A program made the position numbers and the translations under genes. Below the pieces are notes generated by a model, which was given only the letters and a program-made list of their open reading frames with translations, was not told the origin of the DNA and did no database searches. Positions 8,676-16,900 of a stretch of DNA of 64,000 bases are shown one piece after another (position 1 is the stretch's first letter; each line of letters starts with the position of its first letter). Source of the stretch: UBA7672 sp965229115 (GTDB lineage Bacteria; Pseudomonadota; Alphaproteobacteria; Caulobacterales; Hyphomonadaceae); assembly GCA_965229115.1 (NCBI GenBank), contig CBDDIR010000003.1, forward strand, positions 4,402,001 to 4,466,000, given 5' to 3'.

Positions 8676-9752
8676 ATGTCGGACGCGACTGACGAAGAAG
8701 CCCGGCTGCGGGCGTTGCAAGAAACCGGACTTCTGGATAGCGCGCCGGATTCGCGTTTTGATCGATTCACGCGGTTGGCGAGCGCTGTCACCGGCGCGCC
8801 CATCACCCTGATTTCGCTGATCGACGCGAACCGTCAATGGTTCAAATCCTGTATCGGGCTCGGCGCGAAGGAAACGCCGCGCGAGTATGCGTTCTGCGAT
8901 CACGCCATTCGCCAGACCGGCCTGTTCGTCATTCCGGATGCCACCGCTGACGCCCGCTTTGCTGACAACCCGCTCGTCACAGGCGAGCCGCACATCCGGT
9001 TCTACGCCGGGGCGCCGCTGATCCTGTCGAACGGTTTTGCTATCGGCACGCTGTGCGTGATCGACACCGTGCCGCGCCACGACCTCAGCGATGCTCAACG
9101 CGAAAGCCTGATCGACCTGGCTCACCTTGTCGTGCGTGAGGTGGAAGCCGATGGCGAAGCCAAGAACCGCGAGACTGCGATCAGCGAGCTTCAGCATCGC
9201 ATCAGCAACATGTTCGGCCAGATGGCCGGCCTGATGGCGCTGTCGGTTTCCGGCGAACAGACACGCGAGCAATACATCAACGACCTTCGGAGCCGCGTTG
9301 ACTCGCTCAACGAACTCAACCGGCAGCTTGCCAAGCGCGACTGGGTGGCTGGCGACCTGCGCGAGCTGATCCTTGCGGCCATCCTGCCGATCATTGGCGG
9401 GCACAAGGATCGCCTCGAACTTTCCGGCGCTCATATGGACGTGAGCGCCAGGGCGGCGATGTCGATCTCGCTGGCGCTTTCCGAACTTGCGGTCAATTCG
9501 CTGAAGCATGGCGCGCTGGGGGGAGAGACGGGCAATATCTCGCTGACCTGGACGCACGTAGGCGACTTGTTCAGTCTGACATGGCGGGAAGCGGCCGATC
9601 GCGTGGCGCCGCCGCCAGCAGGTCGCAAGGGTTTCGGTTCCAGCCTTCTGACGCGGATCGTGCCGCGCGATCTTGGCGGCGAGGCGAGTTTGGTGATCGA
9701 GGATCGTCATCTGACCTATAATCTCCGGGCTCCGGTTGCGAGCCTGATCTAA
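8676..9752 (+). CDS. GAF-domain sensor histidine kinase (HWE/HisKA_2 type)
   Basis: This 358-residue cytosolic kinase has an N-terminal GAF domain (about residues 20-155, including YAFCDHAIRQTGLFVIPDA and RFYAGAPLILSNGFAIGTLC). A phosphoacceptor box follows, ELQHRISNMFGQMAGL, with His174. The ATPase part has an N box (LSELAVNSLKHGALG) and a glycine box (GFGSSLLTRIVPRDLGG). The His box spelling and the compact ATPase domain fit the HWE/HisKA_2 family, which in alphaproteobacteria often signals light or general stress. I start at 8676 (GAG five bases upstream); a GTG at 8670 would add two residues. No response regulator is adjacent, so it is an orphan. Confidence 0.85.
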   Translation: MSDATDEEARLRALQETGLLDSAPDSRFDRFTRLASAVTGAPITLISLIDANRQWFKSCIGLGAKETPREYAFCDHAIRQTGLFVIPDATADARFADNPLVTGEPHIRFYAGAPLILSNGFAIGTLCVIDTVPRHDLSDAQRESLIDLAHLVVREVEADGEAKNRETAISELQHRISNMFGQMAGLMALSVSGEQTREQYINDLRSRVDSLNELNRQLAKRDWVAGDLRELILAAILPIIGGHKDRLELSGAHMDVSARAAMSISLALSELAVNSLKHGALGGETGNISLTWTHVGDLFSLTWREAADRVAPPPAGRKGFGSSLLTRIVPRDLGGEASLVIEDRHLTYNLRAPVASLI

Positions 9753-9831
9753 TCGAGCGTGGTTGGCTTTCGGACACGCGTCCGCGATCTCGCGGCAGCG
9801 CGAGGTTGGTCGCATCTGCGATGTGTGGGCG

Positions 9832-10788
9832 TTAGCTGGTGTCGGCGTGGAGGATCTGCGCGTGGCAGCGGCCGGGGAGGTTGAGGCGGCGGTGGGGCGT
9901 GTCGAGGTGGGCGGCGCGGCGGGGGATGCGGATGCGCGGCGTGGCGCTGCGGGCGAGGTGTGTTGTTGCTGCGCGTGAGCGGGCGAGGCGGCGGGCGGCG
10001 CTGGTGATGGCGCTGCGCGGGTCTTGGGTGATGCGTTCGAGGGCATCGAGGCGCGCGGCGAGATCGGGCGCGGGGATGAGCTTCTGCCATTCGTCGTGAC
10101 GGCGGCGCCAGTCGTAGAGGCTGATGTCCAGGGCGTTGGGATCGTGCGGCGTGCGTTCGGGGCGGGCGCGTCTTGTGCGCTGGCGCTCGGGCGTAGGCGG
10201 CCTGTCTGCGGGATCGACGAACATGGCGTCCGGATCTTTGGTCGGGCGCCAGTCGGGATCGCGGCGCGAGGGGCGGACCCAGCGGTCGAGCGGGTTGAGC
10301 GGGCGCGGGCCCGTGATGGGCGGCGTTTGCGGTGTGGTGGCGTGCGAGGGCTGGCCGAGGCTGAGCAGCGGATCGGACGGGAAGGGGACGTGGCCGTAGC
10401 GTTTGATTGGTTGCGGCGGTGCTGGTTGCGCGAGTTGTGTGGGGATCGCGGGCGGCGCGGCGCCGGACGCGGCGAGGCGGAAGACGCGGAAGCCGGGGCG
10501 ACGCGTTTCGGGTTGCTTGCGGGCGACGGGCGCGCGGGCGCAGGCGATGGTGCGCGGTGTGGGCAGAGTGAATTGGAGCGCGGCGGCGAAGATGAGACGG
10601 CGCACGGCGGCTTCGATGTTCATCAGCCAGATCGAGACCTTTGCTCCGCTCTCGCGGCTGATGCCGGTGGTGGGGAGGGCGGGGCGATCTATGGCTGTGA
10701 CGAGCCACGCGATGAGGCCGCACGCTTCGCGCCACAGCTTGCGCAGGGCGGTCGGCATGTGATGCGGTTTTGGCGCGCGTGGGTTCAT
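9832..10788 (-). CDS. Hypothetical Pro/Arg-rich protein
   Basis: The 318-residue frame encodes a basic protein with two parts. Residues 1-85 look folded (MPTALRKLWREACGLIAWLV, then SIWLMNIEAAVRRLIFAAAL) and could be a membrane-associated or DNA-binding helical region. The rest is rich in Pro, Arg and Ala and is probably disordered, with a short ordered island (LYDWRRRHDEWQKLI). I do not recognise the family. The very high GC makes several frames open here. I favour this one because its first 85 residues have normal composition and a plausible helical pattern. An internal ATG at 10758 is an alternative start. No clear ribosome site is seen. Confidence 0.55.
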   Translation of the reverse strand: MNPRAPKPHHMPTALRKLWREACGLIAWLVTAIDRPALPTTGISRESGAKVSIWLMNIEAAVRRLIFAAALQFTLPTPRTIACARAPVARKQPETRRPGFRVFRLAASGAAPPAIPTQLAQPAPPQPIKRYGHVPFPSDPLLSLGQPSHATTPQTPPITGPRPLNPLDRWVRPSRRDPDWRPTKDPDAMFVDPADRPPTPERQRTRRARPERTPHDPNALDISLYDWRRRHDEWQKLIPAPDLAARLDALERITQDPRSAITSAARRLARSRAATTHLARSATPRIRIPRRAAHLDTPHRRLNLPGRCHAQILHADTS

Positions 10789-11107
10789 GGCGCGGAGTGT
10801 AGGCGGGGTGGGGAGGGGTGTGGGTTTGGTGGTGCGTTTCCTACAGGTAGGGGGTTGATGGGATTGGGGTTTGGGGTTGGGGAGGGTGGTGGATTCGGTG
10901 GAGTTTGGGGTGGGGCCGCGCGGTAGCTCTTCCCCCGCACAGCGGGGGAAGTACCCCGGAGGGGGGATGGGGGCGAGTTACGAGGGTGGTGTGCTTTGTC
11001 CTGGGTCCCGACTTTCGTCGGGATGAGCGGGACAGCGAGTGAGAGTCTCCTTGAGACCCGCCCCCATCCCGGCTTCGCCGTACTTCCCCCGTTTCACGGG
11101 GGAAGAG
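10789..11107. other. Gene-free GT-rich stretch holding repeat copy A
   Basis: No gene is supported here. Positions 10789-10924 are G/T-rich on the plus strand without clear structure. The remainder is the structured repeat described separately, which runs into the last codon of purK. Confidence 0.6.
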
Positions 11108-11109
11108 CT
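10925..11109. repeat. Structured intergenic repeat, copy A
   Basis: The 185-bp unit begins AGCTCTTCCCCCGC and ends GGGGGAAGAGCT, so its outer ends are inverted copies. Each end also folds on itself (CTTCCCCCGC-ACA-GCGGGGGAAG on the left, TTCCCCCGTTTCACGGGGGAA on the right). Inner arms GATGGGGGCG and CGCCCCCATC pair with each other. A small central hairpin, TCCCGACTTTCGTCGGGA, completes the cloverleaf-like layout. Copy B lies at 15638-15834. The right end contributes the stop codon of purK. Confidence 0.85.
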
Positions 11110-12202
11110 ACGACCGCGGCTTCAGCTTGGTGATGTGGCCCATCTTGCGGCCGGTTACGGCGCGGCGTTTTCCGTAGAGGTGGAGTTTGGCGCCTTCGGT
11201 CAGGTGCTGTTCCCAGGCGTGGGCTTCTTCGCCGAGGAGGTTGAGCATTTCACCGTCGCTGTGGCGCGCGGGGTTGCCCAGGGGCCAGCCGCAGACGGCG
11301 CGGATGTGTTGTTCGAACTGGCCGGTGAAGCAGGCGTCCTGCGTCCAGTGACCGGAGTTGTGGACGCGGGGGGCGAACTCGTTGGCGAGGAGTTTGCCGT
11401 CTTTCGTCACGAAGAGTTCGAGGGCGAGGACGCCGACATAGTCGAGTTCGTCGGCGAGTTTCTTTGCGAGACGTTTGGCTTCCTCGAGGATTGCGGGCGA
11501 GAGCGACGAGGGGAAAGTCGATTTGCGCAGGATGCCGCCGGAGTGGTCGTTCTCGGGCGGATCGTAGGGGACGAATTCGCCGGTCGCCGAGCGCGCGGCG
11601 ATGACGGAGATTTCGCGGTCGTGTTCGACCCAGGCTTCGAGGATCGCCATCTTGCCGCCGACTTCGGCCCAGGCGGGGTAGGGCTGGATCGCGCCCTTGA
11701 GGCGGACCTGGCCCTTGCCGTCATAGCCGGCGAAGCGGGACTTGAGCACGCCTGAGCCGCCGAGGCGGGAGAGCTCGGGCTGGATCTGGTCGGGGTGGTC
11801 GATGCGCGCGAAGTTGGCGGGCTCGATGCCGATGTCGCGGAAGAAGGATTTTTCGGCGAGGCGATCCTGGGCGCGCGAGAGCGTTTCGCCATTGGGGCGG
11901 ACGGGGACGCCTTCGTCTTCGATGAGATCAACCGCGTCGACGGGGACGTTTTCAAACTCGATGGTGGCGACGGTGATGCTGGCGGCGAACTCGCGCAGGG
12001 CGTCGCGATCCTCGAACGGGGCGACCCAGGTTTTCTTCGCGACGCGCGAAGCGGGGCTGTCCTGTTCGGGCGTGAAGATGTGGACGTCGAGGCCGAGATC
12101 AGCAGCGGCGATGGCGAGCATGCGGCCGAGCTGTCCGCCGCCGAGAATGCCGATCGTATCGCCCGGCCGGGCGATCACGCCTGTGGCCTTTGGCTTTGTC
12201 AT
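11108..12202 (-). CDS. purK: 5-(carboxyamino)imidazole ribonucleotide synthase
   Basis: PurK uses ATP and bicarbonate to carboxylate aminoimidazole ribonucleotide on its amino group, the step before PurE in purine synthesis. The 364-residue protein has the N-terminal IGILGGGQLGRMLAIAAADL signature and the ATP-grasp core with LSRLGGSGVLKSRFAGYDGKGQ. Near the C-terminus is LANEFAPRVHNSGHWTQDAC, which carries the catalytic and metal-binding residues. The start overlaps the purE stop (ATGA), so the pair is coupled. The stop codon TAG is formed by the outer edge of intergenic repeat copy A, so repeat insertion may have reset the C-terminus by a few residues. Confidence 0.95.
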   Translation of the reverse strand: MTKPKATGVIARPGDTIGILGGGQLGRMLAIAAADLGLDVHIFTPEQDSPASRVAKKTWVAPFEDRDALREFAASITVATIEFENVPVDAVDLIEDEGVPVRPNGETLSRAQDRLAEKSFFRDIGIEPANFARIDHPDQIQPELSRLGGSGVLKSRFAGYDGKGQVRLKGAIQPYPAWAEVGGKMAILEAWVEHDREISVIAARSATGEFVPYDPPENDHSGGILRKSTFPSSLSPAILEEAKRLAKKLADELDYVGVLALELFVTKDGKLLANEFAPRVHNSGHWTQDACFTGQFEQHIRAVCGWPLGNPARHSDGEMLNLLGEEAHAWEQHLTEGAKLHLYGKRRAVTGRKMGHITKLKPRS

Positions 12203-12726
12203 TTTACGTCTTCCACAGTGTCAGCGACTGCATCCGTCTGCGCCTTGCGGAAGGCGTCGAGGCGCTTGAGGAGAGCTTCGTCATTCCCGGCGAGGATCGA
12301 GGCGGCGAGGATGCCGGCGTTGGCTGCGCCCGCCTCGCCGATGGCCAGCGTGCCGACGGGGATGCCCTTCGGCATCTGCACGATCGAGAGCAGGCTATCC
12401 CAGCCCGACAGGGTCGAGGATTTCACTGGTACGCCGAGCACGGGGAGCGAGGTCATCGAGGCGACCATGCCGGGCAGGTGGGCGGCGCCGCCGGCCCCGG
12501 CGATGATGATCTTCAGTCCGCGGGTGCGGGCGGATTTGGCGTATTCGACCAGGCGATCGGGCGTGCGGTGGGCCGAAACCACCTTCGCTTCAAACGGTAC
12601 GCCTAGTTCTGTGAGTATCTCGGCCGCCTTTGTCATGGTCGGCCAGTCGGACCGGCTGCCCATGACAATGCCCACTATTGGCCCGACAACAGCTTGTCCT
12701 GATGAGGATTTTGACGACGCGCTCAT
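12199..12726 (-). CDS. purE: N5-carboxyaminoimidazole ribonucleotide mutase
   Basis: PurE moves the carboxyl group from N5 to C4 of the imidazole ring to make CAIR. The 175-residue protein has the class I signature MGSRSDWPTM near residue 23, the VVSAHRTPDRL loop carrying the active-site His, and IIAGAGGAAHLPGMVAS with the second substrate-binding segment. There is an N-terminal Ser-rich extension of about 15 residues. It is the first gene of the purEK operon, with the stop overlapping the purK start by 4 bases. The promoter should lie in the 145-bp space shared with the divergent GGDEF gene. Confidence 0.95.
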   Translation of the reverse strand: MSASSKSSSGQAVVGPIVGIVMGSRSDWPTMTKAAEILTELGVPFEAKVVSAHRTPDRLVEYAKSARTRGLKIIIAGAGGAAHLPGMVASMTSLPVLGVPVKSSTLSGWDSLLSIVQMPKGIPVGTLAIGEAGAANAGILAASILAGNDEALLKRLDAFRKAQTDAVADTVEDVK

Positions 12727-12871
12727 AAGGCTCTCCGCCCGGAAAGCCGGGTTCTACAAGGTTCCGCCTCATTTCCGCAACGGGACGGTAAAGGTTGGTT
12801 AATCAGGCAATAACACCCTTGAGTGAGATTGGCCGGATTAGACGGCCAGTTGCGTTCAGATTGTTCGCCCC

Positions 12872-13576
12872 ATGAAGATTTTTTCGATCTTCGGCTCCAG
12901 AAGCCGCCCCGGCGATGTCGCGCCGGTCGAGAAGCCCGTGGATCTGGCCAGGCGCGTGGCGGATATCTTTGGCGTGCCGGAATACCAGCTGACGCCGCAG
13001 GTGCGGACCGCCTTCATGATGATGATCAATGAGGTGGATTCGCTGCGGCTGGATGTCGAGCAGCTGAAGCTGTCGCTGGCGGAGGCGGAGGCTTCTGCGG
13101 ACCATGATGCGCTGGCGCCGGTTTATAACCGCCGGGCGTTCGTGCGCGAGGCGCAGCGCGTGGTCGCGATGGTGAAGCGGCACGAGGTCGAGGCGAGCCT
13201 GATCTATTTCGACCTGAACAATTTTAAAGCGATCAACGACGCGCATGGGCATGCGGCGGGGGACGCCGTGATCCGGTCGATCGGCGAGCTGCTGATCCGG
13301 CAGACGCGCGAGACGGATATTGTCGGGCGCATTGGCGGGGATGAGTTCGCGGTGGTGCTGACGCATATCGGCGCCGAGGCGGCGCAGGTGAAGGCCGAGG
13401 CGCTGGCGGCGGCGCTGTGCACCGAGAAGGTGCTGCATGAGGGCCAAGCGCACTATGTGTCGGCGGCGTTTGGCATTGCGCACATGACGGCGAGCGATAC
13501 GGCTGAGATGGCGCTCGCGCGGGCGGATGAGGCTATGTACGCGGACAAGGCGCTGCACCGTCGGGCGCAGGCTTAG
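12872..13576 (+). CDS. GGDEF diguanylate cyclase
   Basis: This 234-residue cytosolic protein makes cyclic di-GMP from two GTP. Residues 1-75 form an undefined helical region with coiled-coil character (MMINEVDSLRLDVEQLKLSL). The GGDEF domain follows: DALAPVYNRRAF, IYFDLNNFKAINDAHGHAAG for metal and base contacts, and intact GRIGGDEFAVVL at about 153-164. A product-inhibition I-site (RETD) sits five residues before the GGDEF motif, so activity is probably feedback-limited. No sensor or membrane domain is present. It diverges from purE and has a weak ribosome site. Confidence 0.9.
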   Translation: MKIFSIFGSRSRPGDVAPVEKPVDLARRVADIFGVPEYQLTPQVRTAFMMMINEVDSLRLDVEQLKLSLAEAEASADHDALAPVYNRRAFVREAQRVVAMVKRHEVEASLIYFDLNNFKAINDAHGHAAGDAVIRSIGELLIRQTRETDIVGRIGGDEFAVVLTHIGAEAAQVKAEALAAALCTEKVLHEGQAHYVSAAFGIAHMTASDTAEMALARADEAMYADKALHRRAQA

Positions 13577-13585
13577 GCCTTCGAC

Positions 13586-14464
13586 TTAGCGGCGACGGCC
13601 GCCGCCGCCGTAATAGCCGCGGCCGCCCCAGACTTTCTCGCCAATCGTGCAATCGGTCTTTTCGGTCGGCAGCTTGAGCTGGGCGCGCACGATGCCCGGT
13701 GCGTCGGCATACTGGATCGGCGCCATGTTCGGCTCGATGTCGAGGCTCGCGATCTCCATCACCAGCTTCTTGCGGATGGTGGAGGAGAGGTGGCGCAGGT
13801 CGAACACGGGCGCGATGAAGGCTGCGGCGCCGCCGATGACGCAGTGTTTGTAGTACCGGTCGAGATGGTCGATGTCGTAGAACTCGCGCGGCTTGTTGAG
13901 CATGATCGGCAGGCCGTTGATGACAATGCCGGCCTTCACCACCTCGTCGCGCGCTTCCTCGACCAGACGGCCGGCATTGTTGGCGCCGTCGCCCGAGACG
14001 TCGATCACCTGGCGGTGGGACGAGATGTTGTTGTTGAGGATGTAGTCCTTGGCGGCATAGAGGGCCGTCGAGATCGAGGTGCGCTGTTCGCCGAAGATCG
14101 GCTCCTTCTCGAGACGGTCAGCGAAATCGTGCGCGGCCTTGGCGCTGTCGATGATGGTCCATGGGATGGTGGGGATCGGGTCGAAGTCGCCCGCCCATTC
14201 CATGTACATGACGGCGATCTTGCCCTCGGGGCCGGACACCAGCGCGTTGATGACGTCCTTGTGGCGGAACGCCTCGACATAGCCGTTACGCTGGATGGTG
14301 TGCTCGTCGAAATCCATCGATTGCGAGATGTCGACGGCGAGGAGGAGTTCGAGGTCGACGCGGACGGCCTGGCCCTGCTGGGCGGTTACGGGCGCGGCAA
14401 GGCCGGCGACAGCGGCGATGGTGAGGGCGGCCAGCCCCCGGAAACTCGACTTGATGTTCATCAC
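13586..14464 (-). CDS. DUF1194 secreted von Willebrand A-like protein
   Basis: The 292-residue exported protein starts with a signal peptide ending AAPVTAQQ. The mature part is a vWA-like domain: LELLLAVDISQSMDFDEH carries the DxSxS metal-site motif, and HRQVIDVSGDGANNAGRLVE provides the later metal ligand strand. This combination matches DUF1194, a periplasmic family of unknown role. The C-terminus ends in a Gly/Arg tail (GGRGYYGGGGRRR). The nearby divergent gene at 14582 also encodes a secreted protein, but nothing shows that they act together. Confidence 0.85.
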   Translation of the reverse strand: MMNIKSSFRGLAALTIAAVAGLAAPVTAQQGQAVRVDLELLLAVDISQSMDFDEHTIQRNGYVEAFRHKDVINALVSGPEGKIAVMYMEWAGDFDPIPTIPWTIIDSAKAAHDFADRLEKEPIFGEQRTSISTALYAAKDYILNNNISSHRQVIDVSGDGANNAGRLVEEARDEVVKAGIVINGLPIMLNKPREFYDIDHLDRYYKHCVIGGAAAFIAPVFDLRHLSSTIRKKLVMEIASLDIEPNMAPIQYADAPGIVRAQLKLPTEKTDCTIGEKVWGGRGYYGGGGRRR

Positions 14465-14581
14465 CCGCTCCGGTCCGAGAGGCCAGCTTGCAGGCCAAGG
14501 CCGCGGCAGGCAAGCTGGGGAACATCACGAACTCACGACCTTGCATGAAGACAGGGCGGCGTTCGGGTTGGGAGGAGACAG

Positions 14582-15595
14582 ATGAAACTGCTGAACGCCG
14601 GCGCGTGCGCCGCTGTAATGTTTGCTGTTCATGTTGGGCCTGCTTCAGCGCAAGCGCCTTATGTTGCGCCCAAAGCCGCTGACGGCCATCCGGACCTTCA
14701 GGGCGTGTGGTCGACGGATTCGATCACCACGCTGGAACGGGCGGACCGCTACAAGACGCTGGTGATCCCGCCTGAGCAGGTCGAGACGCTGACCCGGGCG
14801 CACCCGCAAGTCGTGCGGCAGGCGACTGACGACAACCAGAAGACGAGCGACGGCCTGCTGAACGGCAAGGACCTGGCGCAGGGGCGGGGCTATAACGCGT
14901 TCTGGATCGACCCCGGCACGCGGTTCGGCGTGGTGAAGGGCGAGACGCGGACATCGTGGATCGTCGATCCGCCCAACGGGAAGATCCCATGGTCGGAGAA
15001 GGGGCGGAAGCTGGCGGCGGAGGGGCGCGCGAAGCTGGGCTATTCCGATCCGGAGGCGCGGCCGCTGGCTGACCGTTGCCTTGCAACCGGCGGGCGGACC
15101 GGGCCGCCGATGATCAACGGGCTGTACAACAACCACTACCAGATCGTGCAGACGAGCGACGCGGTGATGATCATGTCGGAGATGATCACCTGGGCGCGCA
15201 TCATCCGGATGGACCAGCCGCATAGCCCGGCTGCGATCCACCCGCTGTTCGGCGACGCGGTGGGACAATGGGAGGGCGACACGCTGGTGGTGGAGACGAC
15301 GGGCTTTGCGCCCGTGCGCGCGATGCAGGGCGTGCCGACAAACCTGTCGGAGAGCGCGAAGGTGACGGAGCGCTTCACGCGCGTGTCGGCTACGGACCTG
15401 CTGTATGAGTTCACCGTGGACGATCCGGTGTTCTACACCCAGCCGTGGAAGGGCGAGATCACCTGGCGCAGCGAGGGCGAGGCTGTTTACGAGTACGCCT
15501 GCCATGAGGGCAATTACGCGATGGAGGGCATCCTCAAGGGCGCGCGCGTGCGCGAGGCCAAGGGGTTGCCGCTGGAACAGGCGAATGAGGAGTAG
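14582..15595 (+). CDS. Secreted protein of unknown function, paralogue of 7611
   Basis: This 337-residue exported protein has a signal peptide (MKLLNAGACAAVMFAVHVGP, cleaved after ASAQA). The family blocks follow: ADGHPDLQGVWSTDSITTLE, then GQWEGDTLVVETTGFAPV, and finally EAVYEYACHEGNYAMEGIL. These match the protein at 7611-8546 block for block, with the same spacing of the WEGDTLVV and CHE-NYA elements. AGGAGACAG precedes the ATG. No enzymatic role is known to me. It lies just before intergenic repeat copy B. Confidence 0.8.
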   Translation: MKLLNAGACAAVMFAVHVGPASAQAPYVAPKAADGHPDLQGVWSTDSITTLERADRYKTLVIPPEQVETLTRAHPQVVRQATDDNQKTSDGLLNGKDLAQGRGYNAFWIDPGTRFGVVKGETRTSWIVDPPNGKIPWSEKGRKLAAEGRAKLGYSDPEARPLADRCLATGGRTGPPMINGLYNNHYQIVQTSDAVMIMSEMITWARIIRMDQPHSPAAIHPLFGDAVGQWEGDTLVVETTGFAPVRAMQGVPTNLSESAKVTERFTRVSATDLLYEFTVDDPVFYTQPWKGEITWRSEGEAVYEYACHEGNYAMEGILKGARVREAKGLPLEQANEE

Positions 15596-15637
15596 GGTGG
15601 TGCGGTGAGCGCTTTGGCGCCACGGCGCTGGGTGTTG

Positions 15638-15834
15638 AGCTCTTCCCCCGTGAAACGGGGGAAGTACGGCGAAGCCGGGATGGGGGCGGGTTACGAGCGC
15701 TGGTGTTTGTTGCCCTGGCTCCCGGCTTTGGCCGGGATGAGCGGAACAATGAGCCTTCAATCCCCTTGAGACTCGCCCCCATCGTCTCGCGGCTTTGCCG
15801 CGATCCACTTCCCCCGCTTTGCGGGGGAAGAGCT
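15638..15834. repeat. Structured intergenic repeat, copy B
   Basis: This 197-bp unit has the same build as copy A: AGCTCTTCCCCCG at the left and GCGGGGGAAGAGCT at the right. There is a hairpin at each end (CTTCCCCCGTGAAACGGGGG and CTTCCCCCGCTTTGCGGGGG), inner arms GATGGGGGCG and CGCCCCCATC, and a central TCCCGGCTTTGGCCGGGA hairpin. It lies between two convergent genes, where it might also act as a terminator. The sequence differs from copy A mostly in ways that keep pairing. Confidence 0.85.
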
Positions 15835-15853
15835 TCGACAGCGGTGAGCGAGA

Positions 15854-16546
15854 CTAGGTCCGATACTCGTCGTGGAATTTTACCCAGCTCATGATCTGCG
15901 GGCCTTCGTCGCGACCCTTCGGCGTCATGTCCAACACGTTGTACGTCCCGTTGTTGAGGTCGATGCCGCGCGAGAAGGTTGAGTAGGTGTGGTAGATTTC
16001 GCCGTCCTGGCCGCGGGCGAAGACGGAGTAGCCGGGGAGGTCGGGGTGGGGGAGTTTTGATTTCGTGTAGTTGTATTCGTTCGAAGGATCGGACGGATCG
16101 TCGAACGAGACGGCGAAGTCGTAATTGAAGCTGGTCTTGCCGGACGACACCCAGGGGAATTTCCAGCCGAGGCGTTTGGCCTGGCGTTGCAGCTTCTCCA
16201 GCGGCGCGCGCGAGATGGCGACGAAGCTGGTATCGCGCGCGTTGAGGTGCGGGATCTCGCCGTCGAAATGGTCGGCCCAGAATGAGCAGGACTTGCAGCC
16301 CCACTCGTTATCCGGCGCAAACATGAAGTGATAGACGACGAGCTGGCTGCGGCCGGCGAAGAGGTCGCTGAGGCTGACGGGGCCGGTGGGTGCGTCGAAC
16401 ACGTAATCCTTGTCGATCTTCACCCATGGCATTGAACGGCGGCGGGCGCTGAGCGCGTCACGCTGTTTCGTGAATTCCTTTTCGGCGGCGAGCAGTTTGC
16501 GGCGTTCGGCCAGCCAGTCTTCGCGTGTTGAAATGCGTCCCATCAT
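15854..16546 (-). CDS. DUF899 thioredoxin-fold protein
   Basis: This 230-residue cytoplasmic protein belongs to DUF899, a thioredoxin-like family of unknown reaction. The family opening is seen as RISTREDWLAERRKLLAAEK, then PWVKIDKDYVFDAPTGPVSL. The Cys pair GCKSCSFWADHFDG replaces the usual thioredoxin CxxC site, and IMSWVKFHDEYRT closes the protein. I start at 16546 because AGGAG lies 8 bases before it. It is divergent from an operon carrying a second DUF899 gene and an ArsR regulator, and tandem palindromes lie just upstream, so it is probably repressed by that regulator. Confidence 0.85.
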   Translation of the reverse strand: MMGRISTREDWLAERRKLLAAEKEFTKQRDALSARRRSMPWVKIDKDYVFDAPTGPVSLSDLFAGRSQLVVYHFMFAPDNEWGCKSCSFWADHFDGEIPHLNARDTSFVAISRAPLEKLQRQAKRLGWKFPWVSSGKTSFNYDFAVSFDDPSDPSNEYNYTKSKLPHPDLPGYSVFARGQDGEIYHTYSTFSRGIDLNNGTYNVLDMTPKGRDEGPQIMSWVKFHDEYRT

Positions 16547-16564
16547 TTTGCTCTCTCCTGTCAT

Positions 16565-16599
16565 TCAACAAATAGGTTGATAGTCAACACAAGTGTTGA
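16565..16599. promoter_or_regulatory. Tandem palindromic operator, probably for the ArsR regulator
   Basis: Two 16-bp inverted repeats of the form TCAAC-N6-GTTGA lie end to end with a 3-bp gap: TCAACAAATAGGTTGA at 16565-16580 and TCAACACAAGTGTTGA at 16584-16599. They sit between the divergent DUF899 gene and the operon with the ArsR gene, overlapping where both promoters must be. This size and symmetry suit a dimeric ArsR/SdpR-type repressor. Confidence 0.65.
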
Positions 16600-16633
16600 T
16601 AGTCAAGCGGGGTGGCAAGAGGCGAGAGGCAAA

Positions 16634-16900
16634 ATGATTTGCTGCCTTGTGACGATGGTGGCGGCTGGGAATGCGGCTGCAGCGGGCGGGGCAGGCTGGC
16701 GCCTGATGCGTGCACCCGGGCGCGTGACAGCGCTGGCGGCGGGCGCTGTCCTGTTGATCGCGGCTGTTCCCGGGATTGCGGTTGCGCCGGCGGTCGCCCA
16801 GCATGCCGGGCATTATGCGGCGCGGGCGGAGGCGAACCATCGCTCTGTGCTCGAGGAGCTTCTCGCGCAGCCGCTGTGTTCTGGTGAGGCGACACGATGA
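16634..16900 (+). CDS. Small membrane protein, hypothetical
   Basis: I start this 88-residue protein at 16634, where GAGAGG lies a few bases before the ATG. A TTG at 16577 would run through the operator and is unlikely. The protein has one or two hydrophobic segments (VTALAAGAVLLIAAVPGIAV at about residues 30-49) and a short polar tail. Its stop overlaps the ArsR start as ATGA, which supports its being a real, coupled gene. I do not recognise a family; small inner-membrane partners are often placed before SdpR-type regulators, but that is an inference. Confidence 0.5.
   Translation: MICCLVTMVAAGNAAAAGGAGWRLMRAPGRVTALAAGAVLLIAAVPGIAVAPAVAQHAGHYAARAEANHRSVLEELLAQPLCSGEATR

Noticed and set aside
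7431..10046. Very long minus-strand open frame continuing upstream of the secreted protein at 6726-7430
   Set aside because: It runs antisense to the secreted protein and histidine kinase genes. The composition is Arg/Pro-rich as expected from high-GC antisense reading, and a clear signal peptide starts at 7430.
9749..10735. Alternative minus-strand frame overlapping the Pro/Arg-rich hypothetical
   Set aside because: The translation is almost entirely Arg, Pro, His and Ala; the other frame has a normal-looking folded N-terminus.
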